64,000 nt of DNA, from contig WHSY01000009.1 of the NCBI GenBank assembly GCA_009379815.1, positions 22,775 to 86,774 on the forward strand, in the 5' to 3' direction. Below the pieces are notes generated by a model. The model made no database searches. It was not told the origin of the DNA and saw nothing but the letters and a program-made list of their open reading frames with translations. Numbering within the stretch: the first letter of the stretch is position 1; each line of letters starts with the position of its first letter. Of the stretch, positions 40,387-48,954 are shown one piece after another. This DNA comes from Pseudonocardiaceae bacterium. Lineage in GTDB: Bacteria > Actinomycetota > Actinomycetes > Mycobacteriales > Pseudonocardiaceae. A program made the translations under genes and the position numbers.

Positions 40387-42120
40387 ATGCCCAGTTCGCT
40401 GCGTGCCATACCGCTCGCCGCTCTGCTGCTCGCCGTGCTGCTGACGTACTCGGTCGCAGCCAGTGCACAGCCCACCGGGCCGGAGGAGCCCCGTGAGCCC
40501 TCCAGCGGCAACCCGGGGGCCTCGGCGGACAACAGCGGGTTGCCGCCGACACTGTTCCGGCCGCCGCTGCTGCAGCGACCCGGGCCCACCGCGCCTACCG
40601 TCCCGCCGCCCCCTGCCCCGAGCCTGGCGCCGGTCTCCGGCAAGGGCCCGGTGGGCTACGAGCACTACCGCAGGCTCGACGCGCTGGCCGCGTTGCCGAC
40701 CGGTGTCCAGACGCGGCAGTTCTCCAGCTTCGACCGTACCGGCGGCAACGACGACGGATTCACCGGCGCCTTCTCCTGCCTGCGGATCGACCTGGACGGC
40801 TGCGTCATCGCCGAGCACCAGGGCGCGGGCGAGGTCGGCTCGATCTGGTTCACCCGGGACGGCGGTGACGTCCGGCGCACCGGCAACATCAAGATCGAGC
40901 TGGACGGCCGGACGGTTCTCGACGCGCCGCTGCAGGACGTCGTCGACGGGCGGCTCGGCGCGCCCTTCGTCTACCCGCTGGTGGCCAATGCCGACCTGTC
41001 CTCGGGCGGTGTCTACATCAAGGTGCCGATGCCCTTCCGCGAGTCGATGCGAATAACCACCCAGTACAACCCGTTCTTCTACCACGTCACATACCGCGCA
41101 TTCGGCGACGCCGCCGGGGTCGACACGTTCGACCCCGCCCAGCCCGCCCACGACGTGATCGACACGTTGCGTGACGCGGGGTTCCGCGACCCCAAGCCCG
41201 CCCAGCCCGACGCCGAGCGGATCGGCGCACGGTTCGGCCCGCTCGCGCCGGGAGACAGCGTCGAGCTGGCGCACGTCACGGGCCCCGGCTCGATCTCCGA
41301 GCTGCGGCTGCGAATCCCGCAGATCGTGCCGAACGACCGGGTCAGCGACGAGATCTTCGGCGGCACCCGGCTGCGGCTGACCTTCGACGGCGTCCGCACC
41401 GTCGACGTGCCGCTGGCCGACTTCCTCGGGTCCGGGCTCGGCGAGTACGAGGTGCGGTCGCTGTTCTCGGCGGTCGAGACCGGTCCGGGCGGCTGGTACA
41501 CGTCCTGGTGGCCGATGCCCTACGCGGTCGGCGCCACCGTCGAGCTCGTCAACGGCTCGCCGCATCCGATCTCCGGCGGCGAGGTGTCCGTCGCCCACGC
41601 GCCGTCGTCGCAGTGGGCGCTGGCGTTGAGCCCGTTCGGCGACGCCGGCTACTTCGGGGTGCAGTGGCACCGCGGCCGGACCACGCCGGGTCAGGACTGG
41701 GTCTTCAGCGAGCAGCTGGGTCGAGGCAAGTTCCTCGGCGTGGCCTCGACGATGATCGGTCTGACCCCGGGCGACAACTCGGCGTTCAACAACATCCGCG
41801 GCTACCTCGAGGGCGACGAGCGGGCCATCGTCGACGACGTGCGCGTCGGGTTCCACGGCACCGGCACCGAGGACTACTTCGAGGGCGGCTGGTACTTCAA
41901 CCGGGGCACCTTCAGCAACGCGCAGAACGGCAACACCGCGCACGAGCTACGTCGGCCCGACTGCCCGTTCTCCTGCGACAGCGCCTACCGCTTCATGATC
42001 GCCGATGCGATCCCGTACCAGGTCCGGCTGCTGTTCGGGATGGAGCACGGCCCGCTCAACGACATGCCCGCGATCTACAGCACGACGGCCTTCCACTACG
42101 CCAAGCGTCCCGTGCCGTGA
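40387..42120 (+). CDS. Secreted DUF2961/GH172 family glycoside hydrolase
   Basis: A 577-residue protein. The signal peptide is MPSSLRAIPLAALLLAVLLT then SVAASA (cleavage near residue 27), followed by a proline-rich stretch. The catalytic domain starts GYEHYRRLDALAALPTGVQT and shows QFSSFDRTGGNDDGFTGAFS, IWFTRDGGDVRRTGNI and the late FHGTGTEDYFEGGWYFNRG, with the acidic residues typical of GH172. That family contains D-fructofuranosidases and D-arabinofuranosidases, which act on furanosides. Secreted beside a monosaccharide importer and a FucI-like isomerase, it most likely releases D-arabinose from arabinan. The spacing to the binding-protein gene (32 bp) puts it in the transporter operon. 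Confidence 0.85.
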   Translation: MPSSLRAIPLAALLLAVLLTYSVAASAQPTGPEEPREPSSGNPGASADNSGLPPTLFRPPLLQRPGPTAPTVPPPPAPSLAPVSGKGPVGYEHYRRLDALAALPTGVQTRQFSSFDRTGGNDDGFTGAFSCLRIDLDGCVIAEHQGAGEVGSIWFTRDGGDVRRTGNIKIELDGRTVLDAPLQDVVDGRLGAPFVYPLVANADLSSGGVYIKVPMPFRESMRITTQYNPFFYHVTYRAFGDAAGVDTFDPAQPAHDVIDTLRDAGFRDPKPAQPDAERIGARFGPLAPGDSVELAHVTGPGSISELRLRIPQIVPNDRVSDEIFGGTRLRLTFDGVRTVDVPLADFLGSGLGEYEVRSLFSAVETGPGGWYTSWWPMPYAVGATVELVNGSPHPISGGEVSVAHAPSSQWALALSPFGDAGYFGVQWHRGRTTPGQDWVFSEQLGRGKFLGVASTMIGLTPGDNSAFNNIRGYLEGDERAIVDDVRVGFHGTGTEDYFEGGWYFNRGTFSNAQNGNTAHELRRPDCPFSCDSAYRFMIADAIPYQVRLLFGMEHGPLNDMPAIYSTTAFHYAKRPVP

Positions 42121-42131
42121 GCGCATTGACC

Positions 42132-42194
42132 CCGATTCGGAACCGGAACGGGGTGTGACGACGCCGTGTGACCGATTCGGAACCGGAACGGGGT
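42132..42194. repeat. Two 23-bp direct repeats between convergent genes
   Basis: An identical 23-bp sequence beginning CCGATTCGG and ending ACGGGGT lies at 42132-42154 and 42172-42194, 40 bp apart. The first copy can form a six-pair hairpin (ACCCCG with CGGGGT) around the centre. The pair fills the gap between the GH172 stop and the LacI stop, and may act as a bidirectional terminator. Confidence 0.6.
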
Positions 42195-43171
42195 CAGCCG
42201 GGGTCGGAGCTGCCGCGGACGATCAGCTCGGCGTCGAGGGTGACGGTGCGCGACTCGTCGCCGCGGTCGGTGAGCAGCCTGCCGGCGGTCTCGCCGATCG
42301 CGTAGGCGGGCTGCGCGACCACGCTGATCGGCGGGTTCACCAACTGCGTCCACGGGGCGTCGTCGAAGGCCACCATGCCGACGTCGCGGCCGGCCGTCAG
42401 CCCCCGGGCGGCGAGGGACTGCAGCGCGCCGATCGCCATCAGGCTGTTGGCGACGAACAGCGCGTCCGGCGGGCGTGCCGCACCGAGCAACTGCTCCACC
42501 GCACGGCGCCCGCCGGGAACCTTGAAGTCGGCGTGGCGCACCAGCCGGGAGCTGACCCGGCGCCCGGCGGCGTGCAGCGCGTCGCCGTAGCCTGCGAGGC
42601 GGTCCTCGGCGGTGGAGACGCGCCGCGGGCCGGTCACGCAGGCCACCCGGTCGTAACCGGCTGCCAGCAGGTGCGCGGTGGCGTCGGCCGCACCCTGCCG
42701 CGAGCCGACGAGCACCGCGTCGATCTCGGGCAGCGGGCGGTCGATGGCCACCACGGGGATCCCGTGCTCGGCCAGCGGCGCGATGTCGGTGCTCGCCGCG
42801 GTGGGCGAGAGCACCACCCCCGCGACCCGCTCGGCGACCGCGACCTGCAGGTAGCGGGCCTCCTTGGCGGGATCCTCGTCGGAGTTGCACAGCACGACGG
42901 AGTGCCCGGCTGCCTGCGCGACGTCCTCGACGCCTCGGGCGACCGCCGTGAAGAAGGGGTTCTCGATATCGGAGATGATCAACGCCCAGACCGTGGTCGC
43001 CTGTAGTCGCAGGCTGCGGGCCACCGCGTTGGGACGGTAGTCGAGCTCATCGGCCGCGGCAGCGACCCGGGCCGCCAGCTCGGGGTCGACGGTGGACTTC
43101 CCGTTCAGCGCGCGGGAGACCGTCGCGGTGGACACCCCGGCGCGGGCCGCGACGTCGTGGATCGTTGCCAT
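42194..43171 (-). CDS. LacI-family transcriptional repressor of the sugar locus
   Basis: A 325-residue LacI-type regulator. The ATG at 43171 begins MATIHDVAARAGVSTATVSR, the standard HTH; the frame runs farther upstream, but those residues are not conserved. The hinge ALNGKSTVDPELAARVAAAA and the effector domain follow (SDIENPFFTAVARGVEDVAQ, VVLSPTAASTDIAPLAEHGI, VGMVAFDDAPWTQLVNPPIS). LacI regulators bind palindromes with a central CG; two such sites lie before the transporter and isomerase operons. It should release them when sugar is present. Its gene is divergent from the isomerase gene, with 157 bp between the starts. Confidence 0.93.
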   Translation of the reverse strand: MATIHDVAARAGVSTATVSRALNGKSTVDPELAARVAAAADELDYRPNAVARSLRLQATTVWALIISDIENPFFTAVARGVEDVAQAAGHSVVLCNSDEDPAKEARYLQVAVAERVAGVVLSPTAASTDIAPLAEHGIPVVAIDRPLPEIDAVLVGSRQGAADATAHLLAAGYDRVACVTGPRRVSTAEDRLAGYGDALHAAGRRVSSRLVRHADFKVPGGRRAVEQLLGAARPPDALFVANSLMAIGALQSLAARGLTAGRDVGMVAFDDAPWTQLVNPPISVVAQPAYAIGETAGRLLTDRGDESRTVTLDAELIVRGSSDPG

Positions 43172-43226
43172 CTCCCGCCTTCCCTCCCCCATGATGCCGC
43201 TTCGCACGCCGAGACACCGCACGGTC

Positions 43227-43270
43227 TTGACACCGCGCAACGCCGGTCCATAGCGTGCCAGCAAACGTTT
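43227..43270 (+). promoter_or_regulatory. Promoter with LacI-type operator for the isomerase-kinase operon
   Basis: TTGACA (43227-43232), an 18-base spacer and TAGCGT (43251-43256) form a good sigma-70-like promoter. The palindrome AAACGTTT at 43263-43270 lies over the probable transcription start. The wider site GCAAACGTTTTC (43261-43272) shares 9 of 12 positions with the transporter operator. The isomerase ATG is about 60 bp downstream. Confidence 0.7.
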
Positions 43271-43328
43271 TCTCGCGCACCCGGCGACCCCCTCAGCAGC
43301 CGGCTGTGCGCCCGCTGGAGGAGGCTCC

Positions 43329-44759
43329 ATGGCTCGCATCGGCGTCATCAGCTTCTCCGACGGCCGCGACTACGTGCACGACGGCATCGCGGGCTTCATC
43401 GGCTCGACCGAGGACGCGCTCGTCGCGCGGCTGGCCGACGCCGGTCACGACGTCGTCCGCGGCTCCGAGCCGGTCGCCACCAACGCGCTCGCCGGTTCGG
43501 TGGCGCGCGAGGTCGCGGCGCAGCGCGTGGACCTGACCGTGTTCCACTACGCGGTCTGGGCGTTCCCGCACTTCTCGATGCTCGCGGCCGAGGCCACTCC
43601 GGGGCCGCTGCTGCTGCTGTCGAACATCGACCCGGTGCAGCCGGGGATGGTCGGGATGCTCGCCGCAGGAGGTGCGCTCGACCAGATCGGGCGGCGGCAC
43701 CGCCGGCTGTGGGGAGATCCGGCCCACAGAGATCCGGCCCAAGGCGACCTCGTGGCGCAGATCGGCTCCGAGGCCCGCGCCGCGCACGCGGTCGGGGCGC
43801 TGCGGGGCTCGACGTTCGGCCGGATCGGCGGGCGTCCGATGGGGATGAACACCGCGGTCGCCGCGACCGATCAGTGGCAGCGGACCTTCGGCATCGACGT
43901 CGAGGAGATCGACCAGTGGGAGATCGTGCGCCGCTCCGAGCTGGCCGACGCCGGTGAGGCCACCAAAGCCAGGGAGTGGCTCGAGCAGCATGCCGGCGGG
44001 GTGCACTACGACGGGGCGAAGCTGACCCCTGAACTTCTCGAGCGCCAGATCCGGTCCTACCTGGCGATGCGCGAGCTGATCGACGACTGGCGGCTGGACT
44101 TCAGCGGTATCAAGGGCCAGCCGGAGCTGACCGCGCACTTCGCGACGATGGACATCGCCGAGGCGTTCCTCAATGACCCGTACGACTGGAACGGGCCCAA
44201 GGAGCCGCACGTCTGCGCCACCGAGTCCGACATGGACGGCGCGCTGACGATGCAACTGCTCAAGCAGCTGAGCAACACCCCGGTGCTGTTCGCCGACGTC
44301 CGGCACTACCACGCCGACCGCGACATCTGGGACCTGTGCAACTCCGGGCAGCACGCCACCTGGTTCGCCGCCCGCAGCGACGACCCCGCCGAGAACCTGT
44401 CCCGGGTGAACTTCTATCCCGAGGTGTTCTTCTTCCCCGCGGGCGGCGCCTCGGTGCAGCACCTGGCCGCTCCGGGGCAGATGACCCTGGCCCGGCTGAC
44501 CCGCGACGACGGGGCCTACCGCATGCAGCTCATGGCAGGCGAGTTCGAGACCTACGACGACGAGACCAACGAGGCGCTGATGCGCCAGTCCACCTTCGAG
44601 TGGCCGCACGCCTTCGCGCGGCTCGACGCCCGCGCCGAGGACTTCCTCAGCCGCTTCGGCGCCAACCACATCCACGCCGTGCCCGGCGACGTCCGCGACG
44701 AGATGCGCGCGGTGTGCCGGCTGGCGGGCATCACGCTCGACGAGTTCACCCGGACATAG
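43329..44759 (+). CDS. L-fucose/D-arabinose isomerase family protein
   Basis: A 476-residue member of the fucose/arabinose isomerase superfamily. ATG at 43329 with GGAGGAGGCTCC upstream. Features: MARIGVISFSDGRDYVHDGI at the start, VDLTVFHYAVWAFPHFSMLA, a metal-site region CATESDMDGALTMQLLKQLS and ADVRHYHADRDIWDLCNSGQ, then GQHATWF and a late EFETYDDETNEAL. Members isomerise L-fucose or the stereochemically equivalent D-arabinose to the ketose, with Mn. Its partner kinase starts 28 bp downstream. Because the operon partner is a furanoside hydrolase and a pentose importer, D-arabinose to D-ribulose is the most plausible reaction. Confidence 0.85.
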   Translation: MARIGVISFSDGRDYVHDGIAGFIGSTEDALVARLADAGHDVVRGSEPVATNALAGSVAREVAAQRVDLTVFHYAVWAFPHFSMLAAEATPGPLLLLSNIDPVQPGMVGMLAAGGALDQIGRRHRRLWGDPAHRDPAQGDLVAQIGSEARAAHAVGALRGSTFGRIGGRPMGMNTAVAATDQWQRTFGIDVEEIDQWEIVRRSELADAGEATKAREWLEQHAGGVHYDGAKLTPELLERQIRSYLAMRELIDDWRLDFSGIKGQPELTAHFATMDIAEAFLNDPYDWNGPKEPHVCATESDMDGALTMQLLKQLSNTPVLFADVRHYHADRDIWDLCNSGQHATWFAARSDDPAENLSRVNFYPEVFFFPAGGASVQHLAAPGQMTLARLTRDDGAYRMQLMAGEFETYDDETNEALMRQSTFEWPHAFARLDARAEDFLSRFGANHIHAVPGDVRDEMRAVCRLAGITLDEFTRT

Positions 44760-44787
44760 CCGACGTACTTCCTCCCGCGGAGGTGGA

Positions 44788-46353
44788 ATGAACACAGCCC
44801 TGCTGCTCGGCGTCGACATCGGCACCTCGAGCTCCAAGGGGGTGCTGGTCACCGCGGGCGGCCGGCTGGTCGCGCAGGCAAGCCGTCCACATCGGACGTC
44901 CACGCCGTATCCCGGCTGGGTGGAACACGACGCCGAGTCGGTGTGGTGGGCAGACTTCACCGGCATCGTGCGCGAGCTGGTCGGCGCGGCGGGCGGGCGG
45001 CGCCTCGACGGGCTCGGGGTGTCGGGGATCGGGCCCTGCGTGCTGCCCGCCGACGGCGACGGGCGCCCGCTGCGCCCGGCGATCCTCTACGGCGTCGACA
45101 CCCGCGCCACCGTTGAGATCGACGAGCTGACCGGGGAGTTGGGTGCCGAGGCGATCCTGGCGCGCTGCGGGATGCGGCTGACTACCCAGGCCGTCGGGCC
45201 CAAGCTGCGCTGGCTGGCGCGGCACGAGCCGGACGTGTTCGCCTCGGCGCGCATGCTGCTGATGGCCAGCTCCTACCTGGTGCACCGGCTCACCGGTCGT
45301 TACGTGCTCGACCACCACTCGGCCAGCCAGTCCGCGCCGCTCTACGACCTGCCCGGACAGGACTGGGACCGTGCCTGGGCGGGGCACGTCGCGCCCGGCC
45401 TGCCGCTGCCCGAGCTGGTGTGGCCCACCGAGGTCGCGGGGCCGGTGACCCCGGCCGCCGCCGCCGAGACCGGGCTGCCCGAGGGCCTGCCGGTCACCGC
45501 CGGCACCGTCGACGCGTGGGCCGAGGCAGCCAGCGTGGGGGTGCGCGAGCCCGGCGACGTGATGGTGATGTACGGGACCACGATGTTCCTCGTCCAGGTG
45601 GTGGAGCAGGTGCGGCCGCACCCCGCGCTGTGGGGAACCGTCTCGACACTGCCGGGCAGCTACTCGGTGGCCGCCGGGATGGCGACCTCCGGTGCGGTGA
45701 CCGACTGGCTGCGCGAGCTGACCGGCGGCGAGTTCGCGGGGCTGGTCGCCGACGCCGCCGGTGCGCCCGCCGGCAGCCGCGGGCTGCTGCTGCTGCCCTA
45801 CTTCGCGGGCGAGCGCACGCCGGTGTTCGACCCCGACGCGCGCGGGATCCTGGCCGGGTTGACCACGGCGCACGGCCGTGCCGAGATCTACCGCGCCGCG
45901 CTGGAGGGCACCGCCTACGGGGTGCGGCACAACCTCGAGGCGATGGCAGGCGCCGGCGGCGACGTCGGCCGGCTGGTGGCCGTCGGCGGCGGCACCCGGG
46001 GCGACCTGTGGACCCAGATCGTGTCCGACGTGACCGGCTCGCCGCAGGACGTGTGCCGGCACAGCGTGGGCGCCTGCCTCGGGGACGCGATGCTCGCCGG
46101 ACTCGCGACCAACGCCGCGCCCGACGTGTGGTCGTGGAACCCGGTGGTCCGCCGCCTCGACCCCGACCCCGGCAACCACGCCCGCTACGACGACTTCTAC
46201 CGGTACTACCGGGAGCTCTACGAGTCCACGAAGGGCATCGCGCACTTCCTGGCCGCCGAGCAGCACGCCGCCGCCGAGGTCGCCGCCCGGCGACCGACTC
46301 CCCCCACGGATGCAGCTGGTAGAGGTGACGTCTACGGTGGGGAGGCATGCTGA
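44788..46353 (+). CDS. FGGY-family carbohydrate kinase, probable ribulo- or xylulokinase
   Basis: A 521-residue sugar kinase. ATG at 44788 preceded by GCGGAGGTGG. N-terminal phosphate-binding LLGVDIGTSSSKGVLV, a sugar-site segment HRTSTPYPGWVEHDAESVWW, a catalytic region ITAGTVDAWAEAASVGVREPG, LLLLPYFAGERTPVFDPDAR and the C-terminal adenosine-site VAVGGGTRGDLWTQIVSDVT. It follows the isomerase and would phosphorylate the ketose formed, giving D-ribulose 5-phosphate if the substrate is D-ribulose. Its stop overlaps the start of a small HesB-like gene by seven bases. Confidence 0.85.
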   Translation: MNTALLLGVDIGTSSSKGVLVTAGGRLVAQASRPHRTSTPYPGWVEHDAESVWWADFTGIVRELVGAAGGRRLDGLGVSGIGPCVLPADGDGRPLRPAILYGVDTRATVEIDELTGELGAEAILARCGMRLTTQAVGPKLRWLARHEPDVFASARMLLMASSYLVHRLTGRYVLDHHSASQSAPLYDLPGQDWDRAWAGHVAPGLPLPELVWPTEVAGPVTPAAAAETGLPEGLPVTAGTVDAWAEAASVGVREPGDVMVMYGTTMFLVQVVEQVRPHPALWGTVSTLPGSYSVAAGMATSGAVTDWLRELTGGEFAGLVADAAGAPAGSRGLLLLPYFAGERTPVFDPDARGILAGLTTAHGRAEIYRAALEGTAYGVRHNLEAMAGAGGDVGRLVAVGGGTRGDLWTQIVSDVTGSPQDVCRHSVGACLGDAMLAGLATNAAPDVWSWNPVVRRLDPDPGNHARYDDFYRYYRELYESTKGIAHFLAAEQHAAAEVAARRPTPPTDAAGRGDVYGGEAC

Positions 46354-46643
46354 CAATCACTGAGACAGCAGCACAGGCCATCAACTCACTCGTGACCGCC
46401 AACGAGATGCCGGAGGGCGCCGGCCTGCGGATCGCGGGCCAGCAGGAGGACCAGCCCGAGGCGCTGGAGCTCTCCGTCGCCGCCACTCCTTCCGAGCAGG
46501 ACTCGGTTCTCGAAGGCGGCGGCGCCAAGGTTTTCCTGGAGCCCGTCGCTGCGCAGGTGCTCGACGACAAGGTGCTCGACGTGCAGCGCGTCACCGAGGA
46601 GGGTGAGGAGCAGCTTCGCTTCGCCATCGCCCCGCAGAGCTGA
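46347..46643 (+). CDS. HesB/IscA-like small protein lacking the usual cysteines
   Basis: A 98-residue protein. Its ATG at 46347 lies seven bases inside the end of the kinase gene, with GGTGGGGAGGC upstream. MLTITETAAQAINSLVTANE and GAGLRIAGQQEDQPEALELS, then SVLEGGGAKVFLEPVAAQVL, resemble A-type iron-sulfur carriers, but no cysteine is present in the protein at all. It therefore cannot bind a cluster in the normal way. The role is unknown; the fusion-like overlap with the kinase may be just compaction. Confidence 0.75.
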   Translation: MLTITETAAQAINSLVTANEMPEGAGLRIAGQQEDQPEALELSVAATPSEQDSVLEGGGAKVFLEPVAAQVLDDKVLDVQRVTEEGEEQLRFAIAPQS

Positions 46644-46652
46644 TCTGACCGT

Positions 46653-46695
46653 CACGCGGGTCCGCTGCACGTTTTCCGGTGCAGCGGCCCGCGTG
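46653..46695. terminator. Long stem-loop terminator between convergent genes
   Basis: A 17-pair stem with one bulged base: left arm CACGCGGGTCCGCTGCAC (46653-46670), right arm GTGCAGCGGCCCGCGTG (46679-46695), and an 8-base loop with TTTT. It lies between the HesB-like stop and the next minus-strand stop, so it probably ends both transcripts. Confidence 0.85.
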
Positions 46696-46702
46696 TCAAC
46701 CG

Positions 46703-47938
46703 TCAGCGGACGAAGACCCCGATCCCGTTGGGCACCATTCGCGGTGCGGAGCCCGACGGGTCGTTGACGACGCTGACCTGCGACTGACCCGGCTCCCGGT
46801 AGACCAGGGTGGACGAACCGCCGCCGTCGAGGTTCACCGCGTCGTCCACGGTCAGCTCCTCGAGCAGCCCGGCCAGCTCCTCCAGCGTGACGCCCACGCT
46901 GTCGGACTGCCGGCCGTCGACGGCGACGAGGTACATCCGCCGTCCGTCGGGGCCGACGCCGACAGCGCTGCGCGGCGCGCGCTCGCTGTCACCCAGTTCG
47001 GCGGTGGGCGCGCCGTCGCGCAGGATCGGGCTGCCGCCGACGGCGAAGTGCAGCGGCCGGCCCGATTGCGATACCAGCTGGTACGAGATGTCCACGTCGT
47101 CACCGACCTGCAGGGCGGCCAGCGCCCTGGCACCACCGTCGCGCCCGACGAGGATCTGCGTGCCCGGGGGGATCGGGCCGGCGCGCGGGTCGTCGCGCAC
47201 CGCGACCACCGCTGCGCCCCGGACGACGACCGCTGTGGCAGGGCTGCAGCCGGTGTCCGGGTCGGAGTTCGACCCGCACACCGATCCCGCACGGGTCGCG
47301 CTGCCCCAATCGGAGCTGAAGACCCCGATCCCGCCGACCGGGATCGCGTACTGGTTGAGGCCGGCGAGCGGGAGCACCTCGCCCTCCGAGCGCGCGGTGC
47401 CCTGGAAGCGCAGCCGGTCGATGCGACCCAGGCCGGCGGGGCCGGCACCGAAGACGTACTCCGTCGACGCGCCGTCGACCGGGGGTGCCAGCCGGCGGTG
47501 CACCGGCACCGCCGATTTCACCGTGCGACCCCCCTTGATCTGCGGCCCGGCGGCGGCGCTGGTACCACCGAGGTCGAAGAAGTCACCGTTGATGCCGGCG
47601 ACGGCGCCCGCCCCGTCGGCCATCCGCGGCACCGTCGCCCGCGCGGCGACGGCTCCCGGCGTGAGCAGGTCGGTGCTCACCCGGGGGTTGGCGAGGTCGA
47701 CCTCGACGAGGTGACCCTCAACCCGGCCGGCAGCCTCGGTGGTCGTGAAGTCGCGCTGCGTGACACCCGGGGCGAGACGCTGCTGCGGCAGCAGCGTGTC
47801 GAGGATCCGCTCAGGGTCGGCGACGTCCGGCGGCAGCGTGGGTTGCCCGGTCGCCGTCCCGGTGAACAGCAGCGGTGCCAGCAACGCCAGTACGGCAACG
47901 GCGGCGCTGCGCCGGCTGCCGACGAGATTCCTGCCCAT
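46703..47938 (-). CDS. Secreted phosphodiester glycosidase (NAGPA/DUF2233-like)
   Basis: A 411-residue protein with a signal peptide (MGRNLVGSRRSAAVAVLALL, cleavage near residue 32 after TATG). The domain shows VAGINGDFFDLGGTSAAAGP, VFSSDWGSATRAGSVC, MYLVAVDGRQSDSVGVTLEE and LTVDDAVNLDGGGSSTLVYR, all hallmarks of the phosphodiester N-acetylglucosaminidase fold. Bacterial members cleave or remodel sugar phosphodiesters outside the cell. It is alone and convergent with the upstream gene cluster. Confidence 0.85.
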   Translation of the reverse strand: MGRNLVGSRRSAAVAVLALLAPLLFTGTATGQPTLPPDVADPERILDTLLPQQRLAPGVTQRDFTTTEAAGRVEGHLVEVDLANPRVSTDLLTPGAVAARATVPRMADGAGAVAGINGDFFDLGGTSAAAGPQIKGGRTVKSAVPVHRRLAPPVDGASTEYVFGAGPAGLGRIDRLRFQGTARSEGEVLPLAGLNQYAIPVGGIGVFSSDWGSATRAGSVCGSNSDPDTGCSPATAVVVRGAAVVAVRDDPRAGPIPPGTQILVGRDGGARALAALQVGDDVDISYQLVSQSGRPLHFAVGGSPILRDGAPTAELGDSERAPRSAVGVGPDGRRMYLVAVDGRQSDSVGVTLEELAGLLEELTVDDAVNLDGGGSSTLVYREPGQSQVSVVNDPSGSAPRMVPNGIGVFVR

Positions 47939-48086
47939 CCTCGGCCCCTCTCCGTGCGGACGTGCCCACTGTTCGTGATGTCATCACAGAGAGGCAACAG
48001 CTGCATCCGGAACGGGACCGGCGGTTACGCGATTGTCATCACCGGTGCGAGGCGTCGACAGGGCGAGATTCGAGCCCTGCAGGAGT

Positions 48087-48482
48087 TCAGCGCCGGTCGA
48101 ACAGCGCCGAGTAGTCCTCGCGGTCGAACATCAGCGCGGTGTCCGCCGCGGAGGGCGTCCCGGCGCGGGGGTCGGCGCCGGCAGCGAGCAGGGCGTGCAC
48201 CACGGCGTCCTCGCCCTTGAAAACCGCCCCGGCCAGCGGGCTCTGGCCGCGGTCGTTCGCCCGGTTGGCGTCGGCCCCGCGCGCGAGCAAGGCGGCGACG
48301 GTCGCGGCGTGCCCGTGGTAGGCGGCGAGCATGAGCAGTGAGTCCCCGCTGTCGTTGCAGAGATTGACGGGCACGCCGGCCTCGACGTGGGCGTCCAGGC
48401 TCGCGGTGTCGCCGTGGCGCGCCATGTCGAACAGCCGCGTGGCCAGCTCGGCCATCGCCGCGTCATCGGGCTGCTCGCTCAC
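48087..48482 (-). CDS. Ankyrin-repeat protein
   Basis: A 131-residue protein with three ankyrin repeats: VNLCNDSGDSLLMLAAYHGH, ANRANDRGQSPLAGAVFKGE and a partial third, with A-x-x-L-LARGAD turns. The first helix (AELATRLFDMARHGDTASLD) caps the array. Such short ankyrin proteins mediate protein contacts; those beside catalases or peptidases are known, but none is present here. Confidence 0.9.
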   Translation of the reverse strand: MSEQPDDAAMAELATRLFDMARHGDTASLDAHVEAGVPVNLCNDSGDSLLMLAAYHGHAATVAALLARGADANRANDRGQSPLAGAVFKGEDAVVHALLAAGADPRAGTPSAADTALMFDREDYSALFDRR

Positions 48483-48630
48483 AGCGGCGAGTGTAAGGAC
48501 CGATGCGCTGCGCGGGTGACGGTACTGGCCGTGGACAACCCGTCGGTGTGACGATGGTTACCCTGATGAATCATTTCGGCCACTTCCGACGACACCACGG
48601 GGGAGCCATCGTCAGGAGGAGGCCGAGGAA

Positions 48631-48855
48631 GTGCATATCGTCCGGGAACTGGTCGATGAGCTGCAGGACGAGCTGGCCGAGCACCGCCGTGCCGCAACCG
48701 CAGTGGCGGTTGCCGTGCTGGCGGTGGTCCTGGCCGGAGGCATCGCGTCGCTGGCGGGCTCGGACGTCGCGGTGGCGCTGATCGCCGCCCTCGGCATGGT
48801 CGGTACCGCCGTGGCGGTGCTGGTGCTGACCGCCCGGCACGCCTCCCGCCGGTAG
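48631..48855 (+). CDS. Small membrane protein
   Basis: A 74-residue protein starting with GTG after AGGAGGCCGAGGAA. An amphipathic N-terminal helix (HIVRELVDELQDELAEHRRA) is followed by two transmembrane helices (TAVAVAVLAVVLAGGIASLA and VALIAALGMVGTAVAVLVLT) and a short basic end. Function unknown. Confidence 0.6.
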   Translation: MHIVRELVDELQDELAEHRRAATAVAVAVLAVVLAGGIASLAGSDVAVALIAALGMVGTAVAVLVLTARHASRR

Positions 48856-48954
48856 CGCATACCACGCGACCTCACCGTCGGAGCCACCCCGATGCAGGAT
48901 GGGTCGGCGCCCGGGGGCCAGTAGGGTGGCCACACCTGCTGGGAGGGGTGTGCC

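Noticed and set aside
40381..41943. Minus-strand frame opposite the GH172 gene
   Set aside because: No family feature; the plus strand has a signal peptide and the GH172 motifs.
44746..46356. Minus-strand frame opposite the FGGY kinase
   Set aside because: No motif; the kinase is well supported.
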